The notes beneath the pieces are model-generated. The model ran no database searches, was not told the DNA's origin, and saw only the letters and a list, made by a program, of their open reading frames with translations. From the NCBI GenBank assembly GCA_022432975.1, contig CM039508.1:47147646-47211645 (forward strand): a DNA stretch of 64,000 bases, given 5' to 3'. Each line of letters begins with the position of its first letter. Within the stretch, counting starts at the first letter, position 1. This document shows, piece by piece, positions 32,838-43,750 of the stretch. Made by a program: the position numbers and the translations under genes. The DNA is from Begonia masoniana. Its lineage: Eukaryota > Streptophyta > Magnoliopsida > Cucurbitales > Begoniaceae.

Positions 32838-33508
32838 ACACGGCTGTCAACAGAAATTTCGTTATCATCTTTAGATAATTTTTCATTTGTGCCAATCGGA
32901 GTTCTTCTTGGACGACCTTTTTCTAAACTGAATTTCTTCAACATATTCTTGGCATATTTGCTTTGAGTAATAAAGATACCTTCTGGTTTTTGGTGAATCT
33001 GGAGTCCAAGGAAATAGTTGAGATCACCTACCATGCTCATTTCAAATTCTCCCTTTATTTGGTCAATAAATTCGTCTACCATTTTCTGTGACACTGAACC
33101 AAAAACGATATCGTCAACATAAATTTGAGCAAGTAAGAATTGACCTTTATTGTGACGAATGAAGAGGGTTTTGTCTACTCCCCCTCGCTCATATCCCTTA
33201 GACAATAAGTACACCGTAAGACGTTCGTACCACGCACGTGGAGCTTGTTTAAGGCCATATAACGCTTTCTTCAACTTGTACACATAGTCGGGATGATGAG
33301 GGTCTTCAAAACCCTTAGGTTGAGCAACATAAACTTCCTCATTGAGATGACCATTGAGGAACGCACTTTTGACATCCATTTGGTAAAGTTTGAAGCGCAT
33401 AACACATGCAATGGCTAATAAAAGGCGAATGGATTCGAGGCGAGCAACCGGAGCAAATGTTTCATCAAAATCAACTCCTTCAATTTGTAAATAACCTTGA
33501 GCAACCAA
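32822..33508 (-). pseudogene. Copia reverse transcriptase
   Basis: It contains [19 protein letters not shown], the [10 protein letters not shown] block, [16 protein letters not shown] and the catalytic YVDD ([10 protein letters not shown]), in the usual copia order. Only one copy exists, in the spacer of the palindrome. Frameshifts at both ends (near 33600 and 32840) separate it from the integrase-side segment and from RNase H. Confidence 0.9.
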
Positions 33509-33610
33509 TCGAGCTTTGTTGCGAATAATGTTGCCATGCTCATCACTTTTGTTTTTGTAGATCCATTTGGTGCCAATAATATTTGTATCGGGGGGGCAAG
33601 GAACTAAGTC

Positions 33611-33960
33611 TCATACCTGATTTCTAGTGAATTGACCGAGTTCGTCTTGCATAGCATTAATCCAATGTTCATCAAGAAGAGCTTCGGAGATATTTTTTGG
33701 CTCAAACGTCGAAGTGAAGCAAGCCATGTGGATCATGTCACGATAATTTACTCTAGGCTTGTCTCTGGTTCGAATTCCATCATCCAGTCCTCCAATAATG
33801 TCATCTGCTGAATGATTCTTTTGAACATGTGTAGACGGTTGTTGATTATCAGGAGCAACTTCATCCCCTGTATTGATTGATGCAAGCTGGTCAGTGACAC
33901 TATCTGTGACATTTTCGGGAACATTAGCTGAAACGTCGACATTTTCTGTGTTGGAGTTCT
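33611..33960 (-). pseudogene. Copia pol linker between integrase and RT
   Basis: It includes PKNISEALLDEHWINAMQDE and FTRNQV, the conserved stretch just before copia reverse transcriptase. It continues toward the RT in another frame ([16 protein letters not shown]). The segment is cut at 33960-33961, where the inverted arm begins; integrase core and protease are absent. Confidence 0.8.
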
Positions 33961-34029
33961 GATATTTGCTATAGTGTTGGTCTATGCGCTCGGTTTCAAG
34001 CAAATCCTAAAGCGTCACACCTAGCGTCA

Positions 34030-34569
34030 GTGAAACGCATTCTAAAATATATCTGTGGCACAACCGAATATGGAATCTGGTATTCTTTTGACACTAACAC
34101 AAATCTTGTAGGGTACTGTGATGCTGATTGGGCTGGAAGTGCTGATGATAGAAAAAATACATCTGGTGGATGTTTTTACTTGGGAAATAATTTGGTTTCA
34201 TGGTTTAGCAAGAAACAAAATTCGATATCTCTCTCAACTGCCGAGGCAGAATACATTGCAGCTGGCAGTAGCTGTACCCAACTTCTATGGATGAAGCAAA
34301 TGCTAAAAGATTATGGTGTTACACAGAATGTCATGACACTTTATTGCGATAATATGAGTGCGATCAATATTTCGAAGAATCCTGTTCAGCACTCTCGTAC
34401 AAAACATATTGACATCAGACATCACTTCATTCGATCACTAGTTGAAGACAAAACTATCATCTTGGAGCATGTGACAACAGAAAAGCAAATAGCAGATGTC
34501 TTTACAAAGGCATTAGATAGCTTGAGATTTGAAGAACTAAGGTCAGCTCTGGGCCTTTGTATTCTCTGA
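34030..34569 (+). pseudogene. Copia RNase H domain, inverted copy
   Basis: Starts within KRILKYICGTTEYGIW and is open through LGLCIL. It has the same motifs as the left copy but no internal stop. It is only a C-terminal piece: the reverse transcriptase to which it belonged is absent from this arm. Confidence 0.88.
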
Positions 34570-34988
34570 AGAAAGTACCTGTGAGTTTCTTTTCATTTTT
34601 GCATTCTTAAATAAAAAAAAAAAAATAAAAAAAAAAAAAAAAGGGGCAATTACTCTACTATTTTCTGGTCTTCTTCGTCATGCAAGAATCATGTGTTGAT
34701 CAATGAAGATTTCTGCCTCCTATATGAATAATTGAGTTTATTTCTCAATTTATGTATGAAATTATGGTTATTTCCATAATATTTATGAAGATTTGGCGGA
34801 ATTTTTGAAAATATGCGAAATACGATATATTTATGGAATTTTTGGATTTTATTATTCAAAGTGTTATTTCCCCAAATTGGTGAAAACCCTTTTCACCTTC
34901 TTACTGCTTCGGATTTTCAAATTTGCGCTAAGCTTCTCTCTGCCTTTTGTGCTCTCTGGTCTTCGCAAGCTTCTATTCCCGCTCATCT

Positions 34989-36590
34989 ATGGCAAACTTA
35001 GTAGACTACAGTGGTGATTCGACTGATAGTGAGCCTCTGTCTCACAGCCGGATTCGCAGAACAGGTACGCAATCGGTTCCCTCTGAGGAATTCTTTCTGG
35101 ATGTTATTGATGCAGTCCCCATTAGCCAGTACAAACCTTCTGGTGATGTGGGCAGTACAAGCCAGGATCCTCTGGCGCGTTTGAAACATTTGAAAGTTTC
35201 CTATGGACCACCCAGGGTTCGCTCACAGGTTGTAACTCCTTCAAAAAGAAAAACCGCACCTTCTCTTGTTGATCAAGAATCGTCTGATACAGAATGGGAT
35301 AGTATTGCTGAAATTCAATCTTTATCTTCTGGGGAAGAAAACAGTCCAAAAGGTTCGGAGAAGAAAGTGTCATCTCCGAGAAAGTCTGCTAGATTGATGA
35401 ATAAACCTCCTAGAAGAAATGTTCTTAAGTCTCGGGCCAAAACTGAAAGGAAAGAAAAAGGCAAGGCTCCAATTCCCTCACCTACCATTTCAAGTCCAAA
35501 GAAAGTGTCAAGAAAAGTGTCTCACAAAAAGCCCAGTAAGTCCTCTAAATCCCCTGCAAAATCTGATATTTTTAGAACACCTTTTAATGCTGGTCTCTGG
35601 AGTATTGTGTCAAAGAAGAGTATCTGGAGTGAAAGGAATATTCATATGGTAGATTTTAAAGAATGTAATGATCTTGTAAATCTCCTGATTAGTCAAGGTC
35701 TCGGGAGGACTTTCAAAGGGCTAAAACCCTTCTCTGCTCAAATTATTCATGAATTCTATTGCAATCTGACTTCTTCGATTATTGACCAAGGACATTCTGA
35801 TTTTGGACACGTATTTTTGAGAGGCTCATTATTTGAATTCAGTCCTTCCATTATCAACACCTATATTGGAAGCTTTTGGACTGACTCGGAACCTTTTACA
35901 CCTGATTTTGACAATATCATCTCGAGCGTCACAGGCGGTGTTAGACAACTTTGGCCTCGTGCAAAAGATTTTCCTGCCTCTCAGCTTACTGCCAAATTTG
36001 CAATTCTCCACAAAATTGCTATCAGAAATTGGCTTCCATCATCTCATGCCACTGGTATCAATAAAAAGATGGCCAAGTTACTCTTTCAAATTGGGACTTG
36101 CATTCCATTTGACATTGGTCAGTTTGTCTTTGACCAAATATTGAAGCATATTGATGGAAAGCACAGCAGGTCTTCCTTACCCTTTCCTTGTCTAATTTTT
36201 GGTATCCTATGCACTCAACAAATTTCTTTGAATGTTTCGGATAATCTAACTATGGATCGTGAGGAAATCCGGATAAGTTATAAACTTAGGACAGGTGGAC
36301 ATATTGATGACTTACACAATGTACCTGAGTCTGAGAATGTTGTTGAGAAGAGCATTCTTTCTCGTACTATTAAGATTATCAAAGATGAATTGCAGGCCCT
36401 AGACACTCGAAAGAAGGTTCTGTCTGATCTGCTCGATGAACTTGTTCACCATTCAGCTGTTAAAAATTCTTCAAATCCCACAGATCCAGGTCATGAATCG
36501 GAGAAATCACCTTTTGGATCCACATCTTCACAAAATGTTTCACAAAATGTCTCTGCAGCACATTCTGATTCCTTTGATAAATCTGGTTAG
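34989..36590 (+). CDS. Envelope-position ORF of Sirevirus, intact copy in inverted arm
   Basis: 533 residues, start MANLVDYSG at 34989, open to TAG at 36590. It is nearly identical to the truncated minus-strand copy until about residue 490, then differs more. It has a Ser/Pro/Lys-rich N-terminal part (residues ~1-200, with SPKKVSRKVSHKKPSKSSKS), then a globular domain including HEFYCNLTSSI and ending QNVSQNVSAAHSDSFDKSG. I see no transmembrane helix. It is preceded by the RNase H end and followed by polypurine tracts and an LTR fragment, so it keeps the normal Sirevirus position, but in the opposite direction to the outer element. Confidence 0.75.
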   Translation: MANLVDYSGDSTDSEPLSHSRIRRTGTQSVPSEEFFLDVIDAVPISQYKPSGDVGSTSQDPLARLKHLKVSYGPPRVRSQVVTPSKRKTAPSLVDQESSDTEWDSIAEIQSLSSGEENSPKGSEKKVSSPRKSARLMNKPPRRNVLKSRAKTERKEKGKAPIPSPTISSPKKVSRKVSHKKPSKSSKSPAKSDIFRTPFNAGLWSIVSKKSIWSERNIHMVDFKECNDLVNLLISQGLGRTFKGLKPFSAQIIHEFYCNLTSSIIDQGHSDFGHVFLRGSLFEFSPSIINTYIGSFWTDSEPFTPDFDNIISSVTGGVRQLWPRAKDFPASQLTAKFAILHKIAIRNWLPSSHATGINKKMAKLLFQIGTCIPFDIGQFVFDQILKHIDGKHSRSSLPFPCLIFGILCTQQISLNVSDNLTMDREEIRISYKLRTGGHIDDLHNVPESENVVEKSILSRTIKIIKDELQALDTRKKVLSDLLDELVHHSAVKNSSNPTDPGHESEKSPFGSTSSQNVSQNVSAAHSDSFDKSG

Positions 36591-36875
36591 ATGCATGTCT
36601 GTATTTTCTATGATACTTCTGTCAGTATTTTTCGTTTGCTGGATTCTATGCACCTACTTGCCTATGCCTTGATTGACAATGTTTGTTCCCGTTTGTCTTT
36701 TTATGGCAAAAAGGGAGAGTAGTTTTGGGAGATAGTATTTTTGGAGATTGATTGTTTCTATGCTGCTGTGGTTATCTCCTATATTGGTGCTATTATTTGA
36801 AATGACATTATATTGATCAGATTGTTTCAAGAACTTCTCATTCAGGGGGAGTTATGTTTTGCCAAAGGGGGAGAT

Positions 36876-37668
36876 TGTTAATGCTATTATGTGTTGACAT
36901 TATATTTTTGGCAACCTATTAAATTTGGTAAGTTATGTTTTTAGAAATTATATTCTTTTGGAATATATATTAGTCTATCCTTCGATTTTGGAGAATATAT
37001 TTGGCAGAATATTTCGTCAATTCAAATGTGATTTGTTGAAAAAGGAATCATAACAAACATGGTTCATATTCCTAATTATTTGGGATACTTTACTAAAGCG
37101 TCATTGAAAGTGTCTCTGCGGCAACTTTACCAGGCAGAGTTATTTAGATCTTTATGCTGACTTTATGGGATAAGATCTTTTGAATGAAAAGTCTGTTTCG
37201 AGAAGATATTGGTGAGAGAAACAGATCTGCACCTTGCACTTGATATAAAAGTCTTTTCTTTATATGTTAAAAGGTGTCGAAGCCATTATATATGTGTGCT
37301 GAATTTCTCTATTCATCTGGGCGTTTTTATTCTTCACCCACGTTTCTGTGTGGTGTATGTGATTATTGATTCGGTCTTGTTAAAGACTGGTTTGTTGAAG
37401 CCTGTTCTGGGTGATCGTATCCTAAAACATTGTCAAGCGTCACAGACAGTGTCATAGGAGTTTATTCTTGTTATTATCATCTTTATCTTCGACAAGGGGA
37501 GCTTGTCGCATTTAAGTCGAGCGGAGCTCGCAAAACAGTTTTACTTGTGAAGGTTGAAGGAGGCGGCATCAAAGATAAGAGGGATTCTTATTTTGTTTTA
37601 GTCCGAGTGTCTTGTAACCTTGTTTGAACTTGTGAAATGTTTTCATATCTGGGCGTGGCCCCACAGAT
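36876..37668 (+). repeat. Partial third LTR in inverted arm
   Basis: Begins TGTTAATGC directly after the polypurine tract AAAGGGGGAGAT (36864-36875). It matches the outer LTRs in inverted orientation but with clearly more differences than they show to each other. It breaks off at about 37668 within the sequence CCCCACAGAT. Confidence 0.85.
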
Positions 37669-37689
37669 TGGAGTAGTTTGGATATTTTT

Positions 37690-39148
37690 GGCAATATGGA
37701 GCATTCTCCTTTGTACCCAATCCCAGAGGTATCTTCACATGATCTCCTGGCCATCAAAATTTCATCAAGAGTATCAGAACCTGAGTTTAGCATTCTGACA
37801 TTTTTCTTCATGTGATTCAAATCATTTGTCAGCCGTTCTACCTCATTCTGACTTGCTTTCATTTTAACTTCCAAGTCAGTAACATAATGTTGGAGACTTC
37901 CATTTTCATTTTTCAGGCTTCCAATCTGTCTTCGAAGATGTTGATTTATTTTAACCAAATCTGTCCATTTTCATAAAATTTCTTATACTCTTCGATAAGA
38001 TCTTCTTTTGTAACTTCTTCTAAATCATCATCGCTAGTTTCAGATATACTTTCAGAGACATTTTGAGTCACGCTATCAAAACTTGTAGGAATAGCTTTAG
38101 CAACAAGTGCCATGTTTTGGTTTGACATTTCATCTTCTTTTTTTGAATCACTCTCACTCCAGGTTGTGTTGAGAGAGGTCTTTTTCTTCTTCAAGATATT
38201 TGCACATTCAGCCTGAATATGTCCATAACCATCACATTCTCGACATTTAATTCCTCTGTTATTCAAGAATTTTCCTGAAGTTTGATTTTCGTCTTTGAAC
38301 TTCTTAAAACTTGTAGAGTCATTCTTGGTGTTAGTGACATTTTGCTTGACACCACGATTATTTCTTCCAAATTTCTTCAACACTTTACTGAATTTTCTGG
38401 ATATCAATGCTAAAGATTCTTCCAGATCATCTTCATTGGATTCTTCAGAATTTTGCATCTCTGCTTTTAAAGCCAGGTCTTTCACCCTTTTTGTTTCCAC
38501 ATTTCCATCGAAATTCATCTCAAATGTTTGAAGAGAACCCATCAGCTCCTCTAATTTCATTTTGGTGATATCTTTTGCTTCTTCAATTGCTGTAACTTTA
38601 TAAGCAAAGTGTTGCGGTAGAGATCTTAGAGTCTTTCTCACAAGTTTCTCTTCAGAAATAGTTTCTCCAAGAGCAAAAGCTTCATTAGCAATGTCACAGA
38701 GTCTTGCATTAAATTCGGTAATATTTTCATCATCATGCATCTTCAAGTTCTCAAATTTCGTTGTTAAAAATTGCATTTTTGATAACTTTACTGCTGAAGT
38801 ACCTTCATAAGTCGTCTGAAGAATATCCCAAGCCTTTTTAGCAGACTCACATGTAGAAATAAGTCTGAATTGAGTAGGATCAACACCATTAAAAATAGCA
38901 TTGAGAGCTTTTGAGTTACTATTTGCTAGAGCATCTTCAGAGACGGACCAACTTTCTTCAGGTTTGATAGATATGACTCCAGCTTCGCTTGTAATCGTTG
39001 GTGGATCCCAACCTGTTAGAATAGATTTCTAGGCTTTTTCATCTATAGCCTTAATAAAAGCTCTCATTCGAGCTTTCCAATAAGCATAATTGTTCCCATT
39101 TAGCAAGGGTGGACACATTGTTGAACTTCCTTCTTTCATAGAGTCCAT
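37690..39148 (-). pseudogene. Sirevirus-like gag, broken
   Basis: The start is near 39148. The UBN2-type gag core follows (LLNGNNYAYWKARM; LTTKFENLKM; EKLVRKTLRSLP), then the zinc knuckle CRECDGYGHIQAEC at about 38203-38252, a coiled-coil-like tail and the Sirevirus signature MLNSGSDTLDEIL. A premature TAG at 39030-39032 follows DEKA. A further frame change between the ORFs near 37950 and a truncation at the palindrome junction (~37690) show the gene is dead. Confidence 0.85.
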
Positions 39149-39218
39149 CGTGGTAAAACCAAGATCAAATCCCGCGGATCTCGCCTAAGAAACAGAGACG
39201 ACTCGCTCTGATACCAAT

Positions 39219-40156
39219 TGAAAGATCAAGGTTAGTGACTCAGTGTTATAAAGTGTTATAACACTTCGTGTGACACCAGTTATAAATACGATATAGAACA
39301 ATGTTAAAATGCGGAAATTAACGACACAAGAAGTTGTTAACGCAGTTCGGCAAACAACCTACATCTGCGGGGCCACGCCCAGATATGAAAACATTTCACG
39401 AGTTCAAAATAAGGTTACAAGACACTCGGACTAAAACAAAATAAGACTCCCTCTTATATTTGATGCTGCCTCTTCCAACCTTCACTGGTGAAACTGTTTT
39501 GCGAGCTCCCCTCGACTTAAGTATGACAAGCTTCCCTTGCCCACGATAAAGATGACAATCACAAGAATAAACTTCTATGACACTATCTGTGACGCTTGAC
39601 AATGTCTTAGGATATGATCACCCAGAAAGGCTTCAACAAACCAGTCTTAGACAAGACTGAATCAATTAATCACATACACCACACAGAAAACGTGGGTGAA
39701 GAAATAAAGACGCCAGATCAATAGAGAAACTCAAACACTCAAGAACAATAGCATCGGCACATTTGAACATAAGAAGAAAAGACTTTTATATCAAGTGCAA
39801 GGTGCAGATCTGTTTCTCTCCCAGTATCTTCTCGAAACAGACTTTTCATTTAAAAAGATCTTATCCTATAAAGTCAGCCTTAATATCTAAATAACTCTGC
39901 CTGGTAAGGTTGCCGCAGAGACACTTTCAATGACACTTCAGTAAAGTATCCCAAATAATTAGGGATATGAACCATGTTTGTTACGATTCCTTTTCAAGTA
40001 GATTATATTTGAATTGATAAATATTCTGCCAAATATTATCGCCAAAATAGAAGGATAGAATAATATATATTCCAAAAGAATATAATATCCAAAAGATATT
40101 TAACCAAACATAATCTTTTGCCAAAAATATAATGCCAACACACAACAGCATTAACA
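39219..40156 (-). repeat. 5' LTR of the Sirevirus-like element
   Basis: 938 bp, next to the primer-binding site at 39205-39216 with a 2-bp spacer. It is followed on the plus strand by the CTGTT target duplication. Confidence 0.92.
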
Positions 40157-41043
40157 CTGTTTAATTGTATTGGATTGCAATCTGTTTGTGTCAGCCGATG
40201 CTTTAATTTTTGGTTAAGTTTGTGTTGTTTGATTTTGAAATCTATCATTTGTATTTTTTGCAATCCGTTTGTGTCATCTGTTTTTGCCATTGTTGCTCAA
40301 GATCTGTTTAATTTAACGAACTGGAATCGAACCGAAACTTTCGGTTTGGTTTTGGTTCGGTTCCAGCATCGTTTAAGCTCGGTTTCAGGTCAAATTTCCA
40401 AGAACCGAAAGCTTGTTGGTTCGGTTCGGTTGTACTCCAAAACCGAACCGACAAATGCCCACCTCTAGTTCTTGTAATGACGTGCTCCGTTTTATGGATA
40501 ACAAGATAGATTGTTTTGGTCGCGATGTGGTTTTGTGGAATCTTATGATCAGGAAATTCAAGTCAGTTAGCTATACCAGCTTGAATTCCAGCATGCATCG
40601 GGACACAACAACCAGGATCACGTAAGCATTAGGGTTTGATGGTAAAAACAACGATCATAGAATTATCAGGATTGTAATTTCAAAATACAAGAATGAACCA
40701 TCTCCTCAAGTTGAGATTTATTCTTTTAAGACAGATTCGTGGATGAATGTAATTTTCCCATTCAATTCTTTAAGTAAAATCCTCATTGTTGAAAGTTACA
40801 AAAGCTCATTCGATCATGGCGCACTGCACTGGCTTGCTTATGTATCGGAGAGACGAACAACCATAATGATCAGTTGTTTATGGCTATCATTTACGAAATC
40901 ATGGAAGATAGAGTACCAGAGGAGATGGGTAGGGTATGGAAGATGAAGAAGTATGAAAAAACTGAGTTTTGGACTGAACAACTTCTTCCAATTACTCAAG
41001 TTTCGTATTGTTATGGTTGTACAGAGATGGTGAGCTTATAATA

Positions 41044-41650
41044 GAGGTGGTACCCAATTCGGTTTGGTTTCCATATGAATAAAACCGATTGGTGAACCGA
41101 ACTGACAAGAACCGCCAATCTTCGGTTCGGTTCTTGTGTTTACTTCAAACAACCCAAGTAAAATCGAACCGAACCATAACAGATGAGTTAACCCTAAATG
41201 TTCATTTTGATTTTGCTGTGATTATTTCAATTTCCATCGAGAGAGACTGAGTGAGAGACTGAGAGAGACGTCGGACGTTTTTCTTCTTCCTCGCCTGAAG
41301 ATCGACTGTCGCCGGAAGAGAGCCCCGCCGATTCTCTTTCACCATCGCTAGGTTGTCGAGCTCTGCCATCTACAAAGTCGCACACAGAGCTCCGAGTCGA
41401 CTATGATACTTAGGCAGCGGCCCAACAGTCGTCAATAGGGTTTCCAGTGAGAGCTCTGATTCTCTTTGATTCCGGTGGTCGCCTTTCTTCATTTTTTCGG
41501 CTATTTCTACTCAGCATAATTTCTGAAATTGATTGACTTTTGTGGTTTTGATTTATGGTTTGATAATTACAATTCATACTCACTACCCAGGGTGTATTAC
41601 AATTCATACCTGCCAACTACAATCTGTCAATGTATTTCCAAAGAAGGCTT
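41044..41650 (+). mobile_element. hAT-like 5' end fragment
   Basis: Begins TAGAGGTGGTACCCAATTCGG immediately after the F-box pseudogene. It has CGGTTCGGTT subterminal repeats up to about 41175, then a GAGAGACTGAGTG-type leader and a CG-rich stretch. No matching right end was found, so it is truncated. Confidence 0.5.
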
Positions 41651-43750
41651 TGGATTCTTGAAGGAAATTAGGTACGGCGAGAAATTATGCTAAACTGTTG
41701 TTTTGTTGAAGTTTTGGTCTTTCTATCCAATTAGTTTTGTATTGCTAATGTCATTTGCTGGCTATTTGTGTGAACTGTCCAAGGACTTTGCTTTGCTGGC
41801 TATTTGTGTGAACTTTGCTGCCTATTTGTTGTGTGCACAAAGTGCTCTCTAAGATCCTACTAACCTGCGCAAAATTATCACACAAACTAACCATTCAAGG
41901 ATCTTCAAACTCCGGTATCAGATTTATTTATGTACTTATTTTTTGGATTAAATCTATTTTAATCCTATATATTATGTTTGCTATATCTATAGTTGATAAT
42001 ATGATTAGTTTCTTAGTTGGTGATTAGTTTCTTCGTTGTTGATTCCATGATTATTAGTTGATGTTTATTTTTGACAATTAGTTGATTAGTTGATGATTAG
42101 ATGCTTAGTTGTTGATTATTTGATTAGTTTATTACAAGTTTTGTACATTGAAAAAACAGTGTTTTCAAAGGTTATTTGGAAGATAAAATCGGGCCAAAAA
42201 AGGCTGAAAATCGAAGGAAAAATTGCTGAATAAGAAGCCGAAAAATTGCCCACAAGTAGCCAAAAAAATGCTGATTATCATATTAACTTAAATAATTTAG
42301 AGTAATGATACGTGTACTCTCTTATTTCACTATATTAAAAAATTCGTTGACGTATCAAATATTTATTAGTACAGTTAATGTAATAAATTATAAAAAATAA
42401 TTTATTGTATTAATTATACATTAATTACACTACTAATAATATGACATGTCAACGAGTTTTTTGAGTACACAAAATTATTCAATAATTTATTATAAGACAG
42501 ATAATTGTTTATATGTTTTCCTACACGTACTTAGCATTCTCTAAACATACCAATTAGGTGTATATTGTTTGTAACACGATGCAGACTTTCACAAACTTGA
42601 GCGGGAGCTCGCTATCAAAAATGTTCTCTCATGCAGACTCTCGCACATAGAAGGGGTGTGATAGCTTGGACGAAAAACTTCTTGACGGAAAACTAGACGG
42701 TACGAGCTGGTTTGTTAACAAATTATAGTTCAAGAGTGAATTTGATGTTGAACTCAATTTACAAGCGAGTTTGTTAATGACTATATAATTTAAGTTTTAT
42801 TTTGATAATTATCTTATTATTTAATATATATTTTTTGGCTCTAAGCTTTGTTAAGAAGATCATAATTCAATAACATTTGTTCATTTGATTTTATTTTTTT
42901 GATTAGTTGATAATTGTTACTAATTATCATACACGTAGAACAGGTGATAGATAATTCTTGTGAGGCCTGGGAGCTTTAAAGCAGGTGAAGTTGTGCAATC
43001 TCACATTAATCGTAATAGGAGGATGATGATATTTTATAAGATCATAACTTAAACTAACATAGATTTTTTTAAGGTTAAACCCATAAATCAAATCGTGATA
43101 AGGTGGACTGAGCCTAGACTGTCAAACAATAGACAATATCGTATTATGAGGGGGGTGAATGAGATGTTGCATAATATGTCTCATCGGAATACTGAACACG
43201 AAAACTCTAGCCTAACAGTCAACATAAACACGAAGAACTGCAAATGCAAATCGTGCTCAAATTGAAGTTTTTCTTTGTTAGCTTGATGTCTTTGGCCCAC
43301 CTTCGTCGATGATTGTTGTATTGCAGAAGTTTCTTATTCCAGAGGATCGTCATTGCTCTGCTCGCCGCCTTAGTTATGTCAATTGGTTAATTGTTGCCAT
43401 TCGTTATGGTTTTTCTTAGCAAAACTGAAATAAAAAGTTAATGAAACACATTAATTGAATGGAGAATAGGCTTAGTTTATTTGAACCAGGTGCGAGCGAT
43501 CAACAAAGTGACAGTAAAACCAAGACATAACCAGTCCATTTGGGCCAAAACGGATCAGCCGGGCCGTCTATGGTTAACATATAAACCGAACCGGAAAATA
43601 AAGATTTATTGGGAAAACCTTGTCCCGCTAAAACCGGTTCTTTTTATCTTGATTTATAGTTCTGCCTCCTGTATATATTAACCTAACCCTGAGCAACCAA
43701 CTCCGTCCCACAAGACACAAGTTCAAAAATTTCTCGTGTTGGCTCTCTGG
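41651..43750. other. Intergenic AT-rich sequence
   Basis: No gene recognised. A short near-duplicate (TTGCTGGCTATTTGTGTGAAC) occurs at 41756-41776 and 41793-41813. GATTAGTTGATGATTAG-like simple repeats lie at 42000-42130. The last part belongs to the RH1 promoter. Confidence 0.5.

Larger units (their letters stand above)
29015..37668. repeat. Giant palindrome: 3.7-kb inverted arms
   Basis: Left arm 29015-32786 and right arm 33961-37668 are reverse complements. The spacer of 1,174 bp (32787-33960) holds the reverse transcriptase. Each arm contains the RNase H end, the extra ORF, polypurine tracts and about 790 bp of LTR. Similarity is very high over the RNase H and extra-ORF part. It drops clearly beyond about 36460 on the right arm (its mirror is about 30270 on the left). 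Confidence 0.93.
28870..40156 (-). mobile_element. Sirevirus-like Ty1/copia retrotransposon, rearranged
   Basis: Outer LTRs 28870-29811 (3' LTR) and 39219-40156 (5' LTR) are direct repeats of about 940 bp. They are flanked by a perfect 5-bp duplication, CTGTT (28865-28869 and 40157-40161). The primer-binding site TGGTATCAGAGC (minus strand, 39216-39205) and the polypurine tract AAAGGGGGAGAT next to 29811 set the orientation. Gag has the Sirevirus CCHC knuckle, and an extra ORF lies between RNase H and the 3' LTR. Several GGGGGAG tracts there are another Sirevirus trait. Protease and most of integrase are missing; in their place is an inverted copy of the element's 3' third (33961-37668). Not autonomous. 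Confidence 0.92.
28187..40467. mobile_element. hAT-like element, itself split by a Sirevirus
   Basis: It is flanked by an 8-bp target duplication with one mismatch: GTTCTGGT (28179-28186) and GTTCTTGT (40468-40475). The right end, read in reverse, is TAGAGGTGGGCATTTGTCGG, the usual plant hAT terminus. The left end begins GTACAACACCGAACCGG and has lost its first bases. Subterminal CGGTTCGGTT-type repeats occur at both ends. Without the nested retroelement it is about 1 kb with no transposase, so it is non-autonomous. Confidence 0.75.
27844..41040 (+). pseudogene. F-box/FBA protein pseudogene split by 12.3-kb insertion
   Basis: The N-terminal part, 27844-28186, encodes an F-box: VPVDVVLEIMVML, VKSLIRFR, then NFINSHLALSRASEY. 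The C-terminal part, 40476-41040, encodes DVVLWNLMIRKFK, VEIYSFKTDSW and, in another frame, LFMAIIYEIME and FWTEQLLP, matching the F-box-associated domain. Removing 28187-40475 (insert plus one target-site copy) joins the two halves in frame across EGSCNDVL, so they were one gene. The C-part has its own stop (ACGTAAGC at 40620) and frameshifts, so the gene is dead regardless. F-box proteins are substrate adaptors of SCF ubiquitin ligases. Confidence 0.8.
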
